From Stercorarius parasiticus (lineage: Eukaryota > Chordata > Aves > Charadriiformes > Stercorariidae), in the NCBI GenBank assembly GCA_013396915.1, contig VWZL01000320.1, forward strand, positions 1-64,000: DNA of 64,000 bases, in the 5' to 3' direction. The notes under the pieces were generated by a model, which worked only from the letters and a program-made list of their open reading frames with translations, ran no database searches and had not been told where the DNA came from. A program made the translations under genes and the position numbers. Below are positions 48,879 to 59,779 of this stretch, piece by piece; positions within the stretch are counted from its first letter, which is position 1; every line of letters begins with the position of its first letter.

Positions 48879-49293
48879 CAGGAAGAAGGCTGAGAGAGCT
48901 GGCGTTGTTCAGCCTGGAGAAGAGAAGGCTCCGGGGAGACCTTACAGTGGCTTTCCAGTACCTAAAGGGGGCCTACAGGAAGGATGGGGAGGGACTCTTT
49001 ATCAGGGAGTGTAATGATAGGACACGGGGTAACGGCCTCAAACTGAAAGAGGGGAGATTTAGATTGGATATCATGAAGAAATTCTTTACTGTGAGGGTGG
49101 TGAGACACTGGCCCAGGTTGCCCAGAGAAGCTGTGGCTGCTCCATCCCTGGAGGTGTTCAAGGCCAGGCTGGATGGGGCTTGGAGCAGCCTGGTCTAGTG
49201 GGAGGTGTCCCTGCCCATGGCAGGGAGTTGGAACTGGATGATCTTTAAGGTCCCTTCCAAGCCAAACCATTCTATGATTCTGTGATTCTGTGA
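48879..49293 (+). mobile_element. CR1 LINE, 5'-truncated, ORF2 C-terminus plus 3' end
   Basis: Starts at about AGGCTGAGAGAGCTGGCG, within the RLRELALFSLEKRRLRGDL region, and runs to the tail CCATTCTATGATTCTGTGATTCTGTGA. The ORF2 C-terminus is uninterrupted to the TAG at 49198: FQYLKGAYRKDGEGLFIREC, NDRTRGNGLKL, FFTVRVVRHWPRLPREAV, APSLEVFKARLDGAWSSLV. With its clean frame and crisp tail, this looks like one of the younger copies. The tail (GGGAGGTGTCCCTGCCCATGGCAGGGAG) is yet another CR1 tail type. Confidence 0.96.
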
Positions 49294-51214
49294 AGTAGGA
49301 TGATGGGTGATTGACACAAAATGATCTAGATCACCTGCTAAACAGGATTCGTATGAATAAGGAGCAATCTGCCCTGCTGTGTTTGGTTTGCTGTAATCTG
49401 GGAGTTTGTGATCAGTGGAGGGAGGGCAGTACACACCTCCAAAGAATGGTTTGTCTCATCCTGAGAGGATCGTGATGATAACTATTTTGCCCTCATTGAT
49501 CATAAAAAGAACATAGATGTTTAGCTTAAAAGTATATCAATTACCAGTATCAAACTGGTTGAAACTCTGAGAGTTACTAGAGGGTAGGACTGTACGCACT
49601 ACTGTTCAATCCACTTACTAAGGAGAAGGTTGAGGGATGATTTTGTCATATGCATAAAGAGAAGTGATGGCTGATGGTTAAATACATGTATTTTCAGGTT
49701 GGAAGCAAGACACTCATTTTTAACAGCAAATGCTATTTATTTCTCAAATACTTTAAGGACACTTGCTCTAGATCTTGCAGAAGGTTTTTGTTTATCTTAA
49801 GACTAATCTTCATTAAAACTATGATCAAGCAAAAAGGAATAAATTCAGTGAAATTAATGATCTGCAAATTATAAGTCCAGCCAGATGTTCACAGCACACA
49901 TTTTTTGCTCTGCCAACAACTAACTGTACGCATTCATTTCTCTCTTTAAGCATTAACAGTATAATGAGAGACATATAAGAATGGGGGAGGGAGCGGTACT
50001 GGGCATGATCCCTGCAGCAAGACACAGTTGAATCATTTTTTAGGATTTTACTTTACATCATGAAACCAGCTGTAGTTTTTGATCAGCTAGGCATAATTGG
50101 ATTTTTAAAAACAATTATTTTTGCATGTACAAATTTTCTCCTTCTGTTTCAAAAATACAAAGATGCTTGCCTATCAACTGTGATTTTCTGTTCTGACCAT
50201 GTATCCAAAAATCAGGCTGTTAGCCAAAATCAATATGGCACTCCTACATTTCATTTGATCAGAATAATTAATGAAGATATGCAAAATCAATCCAATACAA
50301 ATCCCTGGGGAACTCCAACCCTACCTGTCTCCAGTCCTTTTATTTCACACTGTTGACCCCTCCCTTTTAGTCCCCTCCCTTTAAGTCAGGCTCCAAATCT
50401 CTTCTCACTCATAAATTTTCCACATGAAGTAATCATCTCCCATGGGGTACCAATATTGCCAAAATGATCCAAACAGCTTTTTGTGCATGTCATATAAAGC
50501 CCTCCGATTCCCAGCGAATGCATCCCCAAAAGGGTCTAGAGGGTGATACAAGCAGGCAGGGAGGCCCATGGCACTCCCCTGCCTCCCACTGGTCTTCAGC
50601 GGGCTTGCTTTTGTTTTTGCTCCTCTGCTATGATAGCTACAAGCACCAGATCCGACAACTTTTTCTCATTTCCAGGCAAACCTGGAGTTGTAACACAAGC
50701 TTGATTTTCTCAGGGAGGAACTGCTTGAGCTAACTCCGGCTCCTTGCCCGGGAGCTAGAATACTCTTCCAGCAGAGATGAGTTTCCTTTGATAGGAAAGT
50801 GATTTGCTTCAAAGGCAGAAGCAAATTACTTATAACCTCTATTCGTAAGAACCCACAAATTAAAATATTTTATTTATTATGCTCAGCTATTTGTGAGCCA
50901 GTTCCAAAAAAATTCCAAACAAAATGAATATCTTTTACTCTTCAGTTTAGGTCTGGAAACAAATTAGTTCAAAATTAATGTTTAAGTGCTGATGGTTACT
51001 GTACATTGGTGAGTGTAAAGAGTATTGAAGAAATCACTGCATATATACAAATGTATAGCTTCCATTTCAAAGTCCCTTTAGAAGGCTGGATTAGGGTAAA
51101 AGATCCTTAGGATAAATTATGCCTGTAGATGAATCAGATGACGTTTTCAGAATTGCTTTGGCTCAGATTTTTCAGATATTTGAATTTTTCCTCTACTGAA
51201 TTCTGCCCAAAAGA
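49294..51214. other. Non-coding stretch
   Basis: No gene recognised. Open frames at 50060-50356 and 50464-50733 (+) carry no known domains. Confidence 0.5.
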
Positions 51215-51365
51215 TACCGCAGCTGGGCAGAGCTCCAGAAAACACGGGTTGTAATCCTACCTCTGCCGATGTCTGGCCTGACACCTTTGTACATATCACT
51301 CAACTTCTCTGAGCTCTCTCTGAGCTTTTCTATCTGTAAAATGGAATCATAATGCTGATCTTCAT
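51215..51365 (+). mobile_element. MIR-like ancient SINE
   Basis: Good ordered agreement with the MIR/CORE-SINE body: GGGTTGTAATCCTACCTCTGCC (B-box-like region and GGCTCTGCC), then TGGCCTGACACCTTTGTACATATCACTCAACTTCTCTGAGC, then TGAGCTTTTCTATCTGTAAAATGGAATCATAATGCTGATCTTCATA. The last part matches the CTCATCTGTAAAATGGGGATAATAATG...CCTCATA signature. MIR-type SINEs are tRNA-derived, moved by an L2-like LINE and were active early in amniote history, so this is a fossil. Confidence 0.7.
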
Positions 51366-51569
51366 AATGTACTCAAAATGTGACAAAAAAATTCCTATGT
51401 CTAAGCTAGAAATGATCAGTGAGGGTAGCATTTATCTCTCCTGACATCTGTGCTACATCTGTGCCACTCTCATAGGATGCGCTTCATCTGACCACATAGA
51501 GAATCTACATCTGAAGTCCCTTTAAAAGCAGTGGTGAGAAATAACTAATCCTATATCATATTTCATCTG

Positions 51570-51715
51570 ATTTGAATTAGATGTCTACCTTCAGATAGGC
51601 TTAACAAAGAAAAAGACATTCCTACAACATAGATGTCTAAAGCTAGAAGATGCTAATGCTACCCAAAGTGATTTAGCTGTCAGAGCCTACGGCTCCCAGA
51701 GATTTAGATTCCTTT
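51570..51715. repeat. Possible ancient amniote interspersed repeat
   Basis: Phrases such as GATGTCTACCTTCAGATAGGCTTA and AAAGTGATTTAGCTGTCAGAGCCTACGGCTCCCAGAGATTTAGATTCC resemble an old sauropsid/amniote repeat built of GGAGCCTAAATCCC and AAAGTGATTTAGGCACTTAGGAGCC phrases. I recognise the pattern but cannot name the family with certainty. Confidence 0.4.
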
Positions 51716-54700
51716 ATCCATTTTATATTAAAGAGTTTTATCTGGATAATTTTTCTTCAACCTATACAGTCAGAAGACAATAATAAAATCCTGGGACCTT
51801 GAAGTACCCTCATGCCATGTCACTTAAACAATTCAAAGGTTGTTTTTCTCCCTTTGTCTAAGAAATAACTAAAGAACAAAGCTTTCATGAATTCCTATTT
51901 GCAAATTGTAATTGCTTCAAGAATAGAAACACTTAACATGCATTTCTGATACATATATTTAAAAAAAAAGCAGAAAAAGAATCCCGACTAAAGAACAAAA
52001 CGCTACCCACTCCCAATAACAAGACTCAGGCCTAAGTAACAAATAGAAAGGTTGTATAGTCTAATGTTTTTAGACTCCAGCTTGGTGCCCAACTAATATT
52101 GTGCAAAAAGATGCCATTAAAAATACAACATTGAATCATAATGTAGCTGAAATGCATGCATATTATATATTATAATAAGATTAACTGGCTGTAATTGCCA
52201 TGCACTCTTCATGCCTCCAAGAACTACATGAAGCATAAGGATTTACTAACTGTGCTGAATTTTAACTGTGTGTCAGAACTAGGGCTGTACAAACATGGCA
52301 GTATGTCTTCACAGGGTTAGTCTAGGAGCTTCCTTCTTCTCGGTGTCAAACCAGAGCCTTCCTTTGTGTCTCAGGTTCCTCAGAAGCCCAAATCTCAAGG
52401 TAAAACTCAAGGCCACAGTTAGGGTTCCATCCTGGTCCCATTAAAATTCTGCATTTTACCCACAGAGTTCCGAACTTAAGGCTAGGAATAATGTATTGGA
52501 AAACTATCTAGTCTCTCATGCAAAGGCTAAGGGGATTCACCTCATCTCACTGAAGTCATTTGAAGGTTGCATGTTTAATTTAACCAAACTATTTAAGCTC
52601 TTTTGTAGTGAAAGGAGAGAGAGAGGTATTTCTGAAAAGGCAACTCATCCCACGGTAATGAGATTTCTCCACCTAAGTTTCTAAGATAAGCAGGAGAAAT
52701 CATGCTTTGGAGATGCCTGTCTTTGTCGATTGATTAAAATGGGAGCCTAGACAATTAGTTTAGGCTTATCAGCTTTTAAATGGCTCTAGTTAGGTGAGGC
52801 AAAGGAGATCCACAGGCTGAAATCAAACATAGTGTGCACTCCAAAATTGTACTTAGGGTAGACGCTTAACTTTTACTTACAGGGAAAGAGAAACTTCAAC
52901 TTTTATCTGAATTGCACACAAAACTGTGAACAAAGAGCTAGAATTTACTTTTGTAAGTACTCTTATCACACTTTACACAATGAAAGCTTTGTAATGGGGT
53001 TTGTTTTCCCCTCATAACAATTTCATTGAACTTCTACTGAAATAATCCACAAGGAAAAGATTTTTAAGATAAAGCATTTTCATTTATTAGTACTCTCAAT
53101 ATCATATGAGAAGGAAAATTGTCAATTTGTTTCCTTCATTGTTTTCTTCAGAGTGATAAGTATTAAAATGTACTACATTTTAAGTCAAATTTGAGTGAGA
53201 CCTTTCAATTTTATCAACTCGATGTTTTAGAAGCGTTAAGCAATGTCATCTATAAAATCTATTTTCATGGGAAATGATGACATTTTAAAGTTTCGTTTAT
53301 ACTGGCAAATAAAAATGTAGAAATGTCAATATATATAATAAAAGAAAATTCTTACAGTGTCAAAATGAGTCTAGTGTATGTTCACATGAGAATTAATACA
53401 TAGGTATGATGAAAAACATTTTTACTGAAAAGTTTGCAAATTAAAGACTTAAAAGGGAAGACATTTCCATTCTCTCTGAACAGCATATTACTCAGGAAGG
53501 TAACAAAATAATTCCCCTCCTTTTTCCCTTGTTTTTGATCAATAACAATGATTTGTTATCCTTTCCTAAAGGGGAGGAAAAGAATTTCCCTTTCTCATCA
53601 AGTGACCTGAAAAGAGGCAGAGAGACATCGTTGGTGGTCGAGAAAGAAGATATTCCCAGACTTGGAAAGGTGGACAGAACAAACTGCGGAAACATGGAAA
53701 TGAAAGCAGTAATAGTTCCTTTGAAACTGAAAGTCTGTCGAGAATAAATTATTTGTTTAGAGCTGGGCTCAGTATATCCTATATATGGTTTTGCCTTATC
53801 TTGGATAGAAATGTGAAGGCCGTTTAAAACCAGCATGAAGTTGCAACAGAGTTAAAAATGACCTAGCACTGAAGAGTAAACTCCAGTCCATCAAAAACTA
53901 AGTTGTAGACAAAGCAGCGTAAAACATTCTATCCACTTTGATTTCACAGGGTCAATATTTACAAATACATACAAACTTCCCGTGGCCACTTAGCCTGCAG
54001 GATTGAAATTTTCAGGCATGGAGGGGAAAGGAAATATATTCAAACTGACGACTTGTTTGAAATCACGTACACTCCATAGAGTGCTGAGGCGCATAACAAC
54101 CCCCACGCAGGATAGCTTGGCTGTGAAATTAGATGTCATTTACCTGTGATTCCCAAGGTAGGATGAAGTTTGTCTCAGTTTCCTTGTGGATTTTGGTTTT
54201 ATGCTAGCCACTAAGACTCCTAAAAACAAATATTCTTTTAATGGGATAGAAATTGTAGAAACAAAGATGAAATAAAGTCAATACTGAAATTTTTTATGCA
54301 GAAACTCAGGTGATAATCAACTTGACTTGGATCCATTTGCATTTCAGCTGTATGTCATTGACAGAAAAGTCATATCTCTGTCTCATTTAGAAACATCTTT
54401 CTGAATCTCATTATTGAACAACCGTAACAACTGCAGGTGAAAAATATTTATCTGATGTAACTAAACTGATGAAAATACATATCATAGAACTGTAGAAAAA
54501 ATATTTATTTATTTCTTCAAAGATCATTCCTTTGTTTAATTTCCTGTGAATTTAACCTGTGAATTTTCCGTGAAATAAACTTGAAGATGTTTCTTCATTT
54601 GCTTTTTGATTATTTTCTTCCTTTTCCTCTCTCTCCTTTTTTCTCTTCTGTCCAATAGCACAATTTCCTTGTAAACAAGTTTTATTCTTATTTTCATTAA

Positions 54701-55439
54701 CATACAGTTGCATGAAACAAAAGTTTTTTTCTGAATATACATTTAAGAAAAGGAGATTGATAGAATAGTCTAAATTATCTTTATTAAATAATAACTTCTT
54801 TTTTATATTATTTCATTTTGAACCTACTATGTACATGGAGAAAAAAACCAGCAAAGCCACCCCCACCCTGGTGTAGATTTGCTTCCATGTGACCATATCA
54901 CAGACTGAGAAGCATGTGACAGTGTTTCTAATATCATAAACAGAAACATAACTGTTTAGTCATAGACATTTTCAATTACTACATTTCCTCCTTCAGATCT
55001 TTGGATTCAATTCAAAGCTTGCTGAAGTCAATGGATGTTGCATTATAAAATCTGGGGCTTTTATTCATCAATTTAATTCAGAATTTTGCTTATAACCATT
55101 CATGGAATAACAATACTTTTTGGTAAATGTGTAATAACAGTTGCTTAACAAAATGGCAGTTTTTTCTTTAAATAACTTTAATTATCCAAGTAATAGGTAT
55201 TCAAAATCAAAATGAATGAAATTGAAGAAAAGCTCAGAAAATTAATAATACCTTGAATGCATCCTCTAATCACTTTAATAACAAAAGCTCACAGCTTTTC
55301 TAGAAGTTTGGTAAGAAAATTTCTTGGTTATTGTTCCTACTTAAATTAATAAGATTTTTGCTATTATGTGCATTTTCACATCATTGGGACACTACTCCTG
55401 AAAAGAAATTGTGAAGCGGAAAGACAAAGATAATAAAGC
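51716..55439. other. Non-coding stretch
   Basis: No gene recognised. At 52738-52800, GGAGCCTAGACAATTAGTTTAGGCTTATCAGC...AAATGGCTCTAG may be a second fragment of the GGAGCCTAA-type ancient repeat. The 114-codon minus-strand open frame at 53492-53836 has no known domain. Confidence 0.5.
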
Positions 55440-55665
55440 TAACAAGGGAAGAGCTACGGATGTTGTCTATCTGGGCTTCTGTAAGGCCTTTGATACGGTC
55501 CTCCACAACATCCTTCTCTCTAAATTGGAGAAATATGGATTTGATGGGTGGATTGACCACTGGATAAAGAATTGGCTGGATGGTTGCATCCAGAGGGTAG
55601 TAGTCAATGACTCAATGTCCAGACAGAGATTGATGACAAGTGGTGTCCCATACCGGGACCAGTAG
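55440..55665 (+). pseudogene. CR1 ORF2 reverse transcriptase, motif A part
   Basis: Encodes [36 protein letters not shown], then [13 protein letters not shown]. In the family motif A reads YLDFCKAFD. Here the first aspartate, which is a metal-binding catalytic residue of reverse transcriptases, is glycine. The GVPQGS motif is broken by a short deletion just after SGVP, ending this frame. Confidence 0.9.
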
Positions 55666-55689
55666 TATTAAATATATTTGTCAATGAAT

Positions 55690-56347
55690 TGACAGTGCGA
55701 ATGAGTACACCCTGAACAAGTTTGCAGATGACACCAAGCTCAGTGGTGCAGTTGACAAACCTCAGGGATGGGATGCCATTCAGAGGGACCTGAGGAACCT
55801 CATGAGGTTCAACAAGGTCAAGTTCAGGGTCCTGCATGTGAGTCAGGGCAATCCCCGGTATCAATACAAGCTGGGGGACAAAGGGATTGAGAGCAGCCCT
55901 ACTGAAAAGGACTTGGGGGTGTTGGTGGATGAGAAGCTCAACATGAGCTGGCAATGTGCTCTTGCAACCCAGAAAGCCAACCATATCCTAGACTGCATCA
56001 AGAGAAGCGTGGCCAGCAGGTCGAGGGAGGCAATTCTCCCCCTCTACTCTGCTGTGATGAGACCTCACCTGCAGTACTGCGTCCAGCTCTGGAGCCCTCA
56101 GCACAGGAAAGACATGGAACTGTTGAAGGGGGTTCAGAGGAGGGCCAGAAAAATTATCAGAGGGATGGAACAACTCTCCTGTGAGGGCTGCCTGAGACAG
56201 TTGGGGTTGTTCGGCCTGGAGAAGAAAAGGCTCTGGGGAGACCTTATTGCGACCTTTCAGTACTTAAAGGGGGCTTGTAAGGAAGATGGGGACAGACGTT
56301 TTAGTAGGCTTCTAGTGATAGGACAAGGGGCAACGGTTTTAAATTAA
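55690..56347 (+). pseudogene. CR1 ORF2 reverse transcriptase, motif C to C-terminal part
   Basis: In a second frame the copy reads [28 protein letters not shown], with the motif C FADD box intact. A deletion of roughly 10 codons (the family's ERWA..NLMKF linker) follows, then [13 protein letters not shown]. The rest of the thumb and connection region includes [60 protein letters not shown]. The frame breaks at about 56300-56347, before the final [21 protein letters not shown] part, which is also present but shifted. Confidence 0.9.
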
Positions 56348-56593
56348 AAGAGGGTAGATTCAGACTAGATACAAGGAAGAAGTTTTTTATGACGAAGGTA
56401 GTGAAACACACCCAGGTTGCCCAGAGAGGTGGTAGATGTCCCATCCCTGGAAACATTCAAGGTCAGGTTGGACGGGGCTCTGAGCAACGTGATCTAGTTG
56501 AAGATGTCCCTGCTTATTGCAAGGTGGTTTGACTAGATGACCTCTAAAGTTCCCTTCCAACACAACCCATTCCATGATTCTATGATTCTATGA

Positions 56594-58277
56594 TAATGGA
56601 AAAAAGATATGATTTATTTTAAGCATTCAGTTATGAGTTCTGCGCATCTATAGTATATAGGTTATGAATTTAGATCGAAGATATGCTTTCAGACCTTCAG
56701 ATAACGAGAAACCTTTTTGTATAAAGCGCATAAACCTCTGCACACATCTTGTATAGACCCCTCTTCACTGAATCATCCTGAAGTAAGTTTCTTCCCGTCT
56801 CTGGGCATACAACCTGTGAAAACCCACATAAAAATTAGTTTTGTACTAGATTATGTCTCGGGCATGGTTTGGTGCATCCTTGACTCCCACTGATTTCAGT
56901 GGGAGTTCAAATTTCTCAGCGCCTTGTAGAGCTGGGCTCCTGCCCTGGAAGGACAAGCAGAAGACACTGCAATGTTCACCACGTGTACACTTCACAGACC
57001 ACATGACTTGAGGATTTTTGCAGTATTCTTTCCAGTTGTTTAGCTTCCCATTCACACAGCTGTGATGAAGGTCAGCCCAGGGGATATAGCTTCGATTTCC
57101 TCTCACTAGGGAGCTTCCAAACCAACGCTCTCTGTGGATTTGTGTCTCTAATCTCCCCAGGTTGAGGATACTTGACCAAAGTTTCATCTCTCCAGAAGCT
57201 CCCCCTTGGGGTTCACCCTAGGTATTCACTGAACAACCTGCTCCAGGCTGCTTACCTGATTACATGAGGCAACCAATCCAGTTGGGGTCAGAGAAGGAAG
57301 GAGAACTTGGGTTAGACTGTTCTTCAGTGTAAATACATGTTGGTTTTGTGACTACAGGAGTAAATGTCCCTGTGGTGATGTACTCAACAGGCATGTTTCA
57401 ACCAGTAAAAATATACCTAGCTGAGGTTTACACACTTGCATTGGAGCTCTCATGAAATCACTTTGATGTTTCTTTTTTTGTTTTTTCTTTTATCTTGCTA
57501 CAGCCCTTCCTAAAAACTAATGACTCAGACACTCTCCTCCTGAGCTACAATAAATGAAAGGGAACAAATAAACAGATCTCTGCATCTCCTTTAGAGCCAG
57601 TGCATCCTGCAGATATCTCCCAGTGGCTGTCATTAGCCCTAATGGAAAGCAGCTGAGCCCCAGCACAGCTACATTGGTCTTCACTGAGCAGGTACTTGTG
57701 CGTGAAAGAGGATGTATTTGCAAATTTTCCTTCTGTGTTACAAGAGTAAGAGATTTAACCATGTAGCCTAACTTTAGCTCCATAGGGAGAAAAGCTAAGG
57801 CCAAACTTCACTCCGAAAGGTAAACTTGTCACCGCATGAGGAATTTCTCCTTTCCCCTAAAAAATACATGTATAATATGAGCAACCCTGACAGACAAATT
57901 TATTTACATCTGGCATCTAATACAAGCTAGTTATCTAGGATGCGTTTATACATGGGGAAGATACAAAGAGATCTCTAGGATAAAACTGACTCCGTCCTTA
58001 CACAGGCACTTAGCATAGATAGGAAGACTCGTTATATAAGGTGCCTTCCTCTCTCCGTTGATGGTAGGAAAACTCTTCCCCTAAAAATACCTGTTTCTCC
58101 AGTGATGACTATAAAAAAAAAAAGAAGGGTGATTTTCTCAAAGGTGGATATTCATTTTTAGTTAGATGAACTCCACCCTATTTGTCTAAATTCTGTAAGA
58201 CTGAAGTTACATAAAATCAACCTATTTGAGATCATTGTGCACCAAGAATGCATTAAATTCCAATTGTTACGAAGTCA
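56594..58277. other. Non-coding stretch
   Basis: No gene recognised. It contains a 24-bp palindrome at 56883-56906 and a 113-codon minus-strand open frame (56846-57187) without known domains. Confidence 0.5.
56883..56906. repeat. Palindrome, likely part of an ancient repeat
   Basis: ACTCCCACTGA and TCAGTGGGAGT are exact reverse complements separated by TT. The sequence is close to the phrase ACTCCCATTGACTTCAATGGGAGT, which recurs in ancient amniote interspersed repeats. That origin is more likely than a protein-binding site. Confidence 0.65.
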
Positions 58278-58466
58278 AGCATTGGAACAAGCTGCCCAAG
58301 GAAAGTGGTTGAGTCACCATCCCTGGAGGTATGTAAAAAAAGTGTAGATGTAGTGCTGAAAGAGATGGTTTAGTGGTAACTTGGCAGTGCTAGGTTAACG
58401 GTTGAACTTCATGATCTCAAAGGCCTCTTCCAACCAAAATGATTCTACGATTCTGTGATTCTACGA
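58278..58466 (+). mobile_element. CR1 LINE, short 3' fragment
   Basis: AGCATTGGAACAAGCTGCCCAAGGAAAGTGGTTGAGTCACCATCCCTGGAGGTATGTAAAAAAAGTGTAGATGTAGTGCTG corresponds to the ORF2 C-terminus (family W..LP.EVVESPSLE.FK). It is followed by the 3' part GGTTGAACTTCATGATCTCAAAGGCCTCTTCCAACC and the tail GATTCTACGATTCTGTGATTCTACGA. It has the same tail type as 39177-39244. Confidence 0.92.
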
Positions 58467-58650
58467 GGTCTCTTCGCTTGGTTTCTGGACTATTTTTGGT
58501 CTTTGTAGGCACATTGCATGTCATATGAGGCCGTTATTCTTTACTGGGGTTTTGAGTTACAATCCCCATACAAAAAATAATAAAGACATTACTACGGTGA
58601 AACGTGAGGGTGCAGCTCTAAAGACTTCTTGCTATTGAGACCATAAAAAG

Positions 58651-58785
58651 ATAAGTACAGTCACATTGGATCAGACCAACAGTCCATCTCCTGTCTCAAA
58701 CAATGGCCAAGAGAAGATACCTCCTAGAAGAGCATAAGAACTGGGCAAACAGCATTGTCACCTGTTGTACTCCCCAAGGCCAAAT
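58651..58785 (+). repeat. Ancient amniote interspersed repeat (GGATCAGACCAA type)
   Basis: ATTGGATCAGACCAACAGTCCATCTCCTGTCTCAAACAATGGCCAAGAGAAGATACC...AGAGCATAAGAACTGGGCAAACAG follows a repeat common in reptile and bird genomes. That repeat reads roughly GGGTCAGACCAATGGTCCATCTAGCCCAGTATCCTGTCT..CAGTGGCCA. The family name is uncertain to me. Here about 10 bases between CCATCT and CCTGTCT are missing. The match may extend to about 58870. Confidence 0.65.
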
Positions 58786-58870
58786 AGTTTTACCTTAGGC
58801 ACTTTCAAGGCTGGGTTTTATTTCCAAATAAATTTCAGGCCTTGCTGGAAGTCAGGGTTTAACTTTGAGC

Positions 58871-59700
58871 TGGATCTCCAGTAAAAGCCAATTCTATCTG
58901 ACCAAGATATAAACAGACATGTATTTATTTTCCATGAGCAACAGAAAGTGGTTGGATGCACAGGTTACCTTATGGCTCCCCGTGTGTCAGAAGGCAGCCC
59001 ATGACAGGGAAACAAGAATGCATGAACTGTGCTGACCTGGTGGATTGGTTACCTGATTTTGATTGTGTCGACGTGCTGGACAATTAGATAGACCTAAACT
59101 TTCTGCAATATTTTATCTCTAGCACATAGAGCTTTAAAGCTCAGAAAATCATTAAACTCCAAGCCGACACAGGGAATGCCTAGTGGGATTAACCTTCAAA
59201 AACTAATTACCAAAGAGATCAACAAAAGGCAGCCTGCATCACTACTGTTGTGACAGCATACCAGAGGAGTGAGTGGTGTCAGAAAATGTTGATTGAAAGA
59301 ATCTGATTCACTGGAGACCCTTTTCCTATGCTGGCACATGTTTCTAAGTGTTTACCAAGGAAAGATCAATGAAAGACAGGTTTCTAATTATAGCTAGGGA
59401 TCTAGGTACAATTACTATGATGATTATTATTATGTTATCATTTTTCCAGTAGTTTCTAGAAAAGTTATTGAATGAGGTATTGCACTACCATTTAGGAAGG
59501 ATCAGGTTCCATTCCAAAGAAAAGTGGTGTGATTACCTCACCTTTATTTAGACATCTACAGCTGAGCAAATCACCCTGAAGTTCCAGTGATAGTCAATGA
59601 AGAGGTACAGACGTGATGAGTATCTGATTTGTCTGGAACATCTAAATAAGGCAAATAGCACCTTCAAAATGTATGCTGTTTTGAATTCTTTTCCCTTTTT
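58871..59700. other. Non-coding stretch
   Basis: No gene or recognised repeat. ATT-rich low complexity occurs at about 59420-59440. Confidence 0.5.
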
Positions 59701-59779
59701 CATAGAATCATAGAATCATAGGGTTGGAAGGGACCTCTGGAGATCATCTAGTCCAAACCCCCTGCCAGAGCAGAGTCAC

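Larger units (their letters stand above)
55440..56593 (+). mobile_element. CR1 LINE, 5'-truncated, internally deleted
   Basis: Begins in the reverse transcriptase at ACAAGGGAAGAGCTACGGATG and ends with CCATTCCATGATTCTATGATTCTATGA. It has the same tail type (AGTTGAAGATGTCCCTGCTTATTGC) as the copy at 7576. Compared with that copy it has lost several short segments between 55640 and 55800 and carries frameshifts there and near 56310-56340. It is a dead copy. Confidence 0.96.

Noticed and set aside
49560..49640. Weak reverse-transcriptase-like reading near GGACTGTACGCACTACTGTTCAATCC
   Set aside because: Only a few residues resemble the PVLFN region and frames break at once. Too weak to call a repeat.
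56846..57187. 113-codon minus-strand frame
   Set aside because: It runs through the 56883-56906 palindrome, which looks like an ancient repeat. No known domain.
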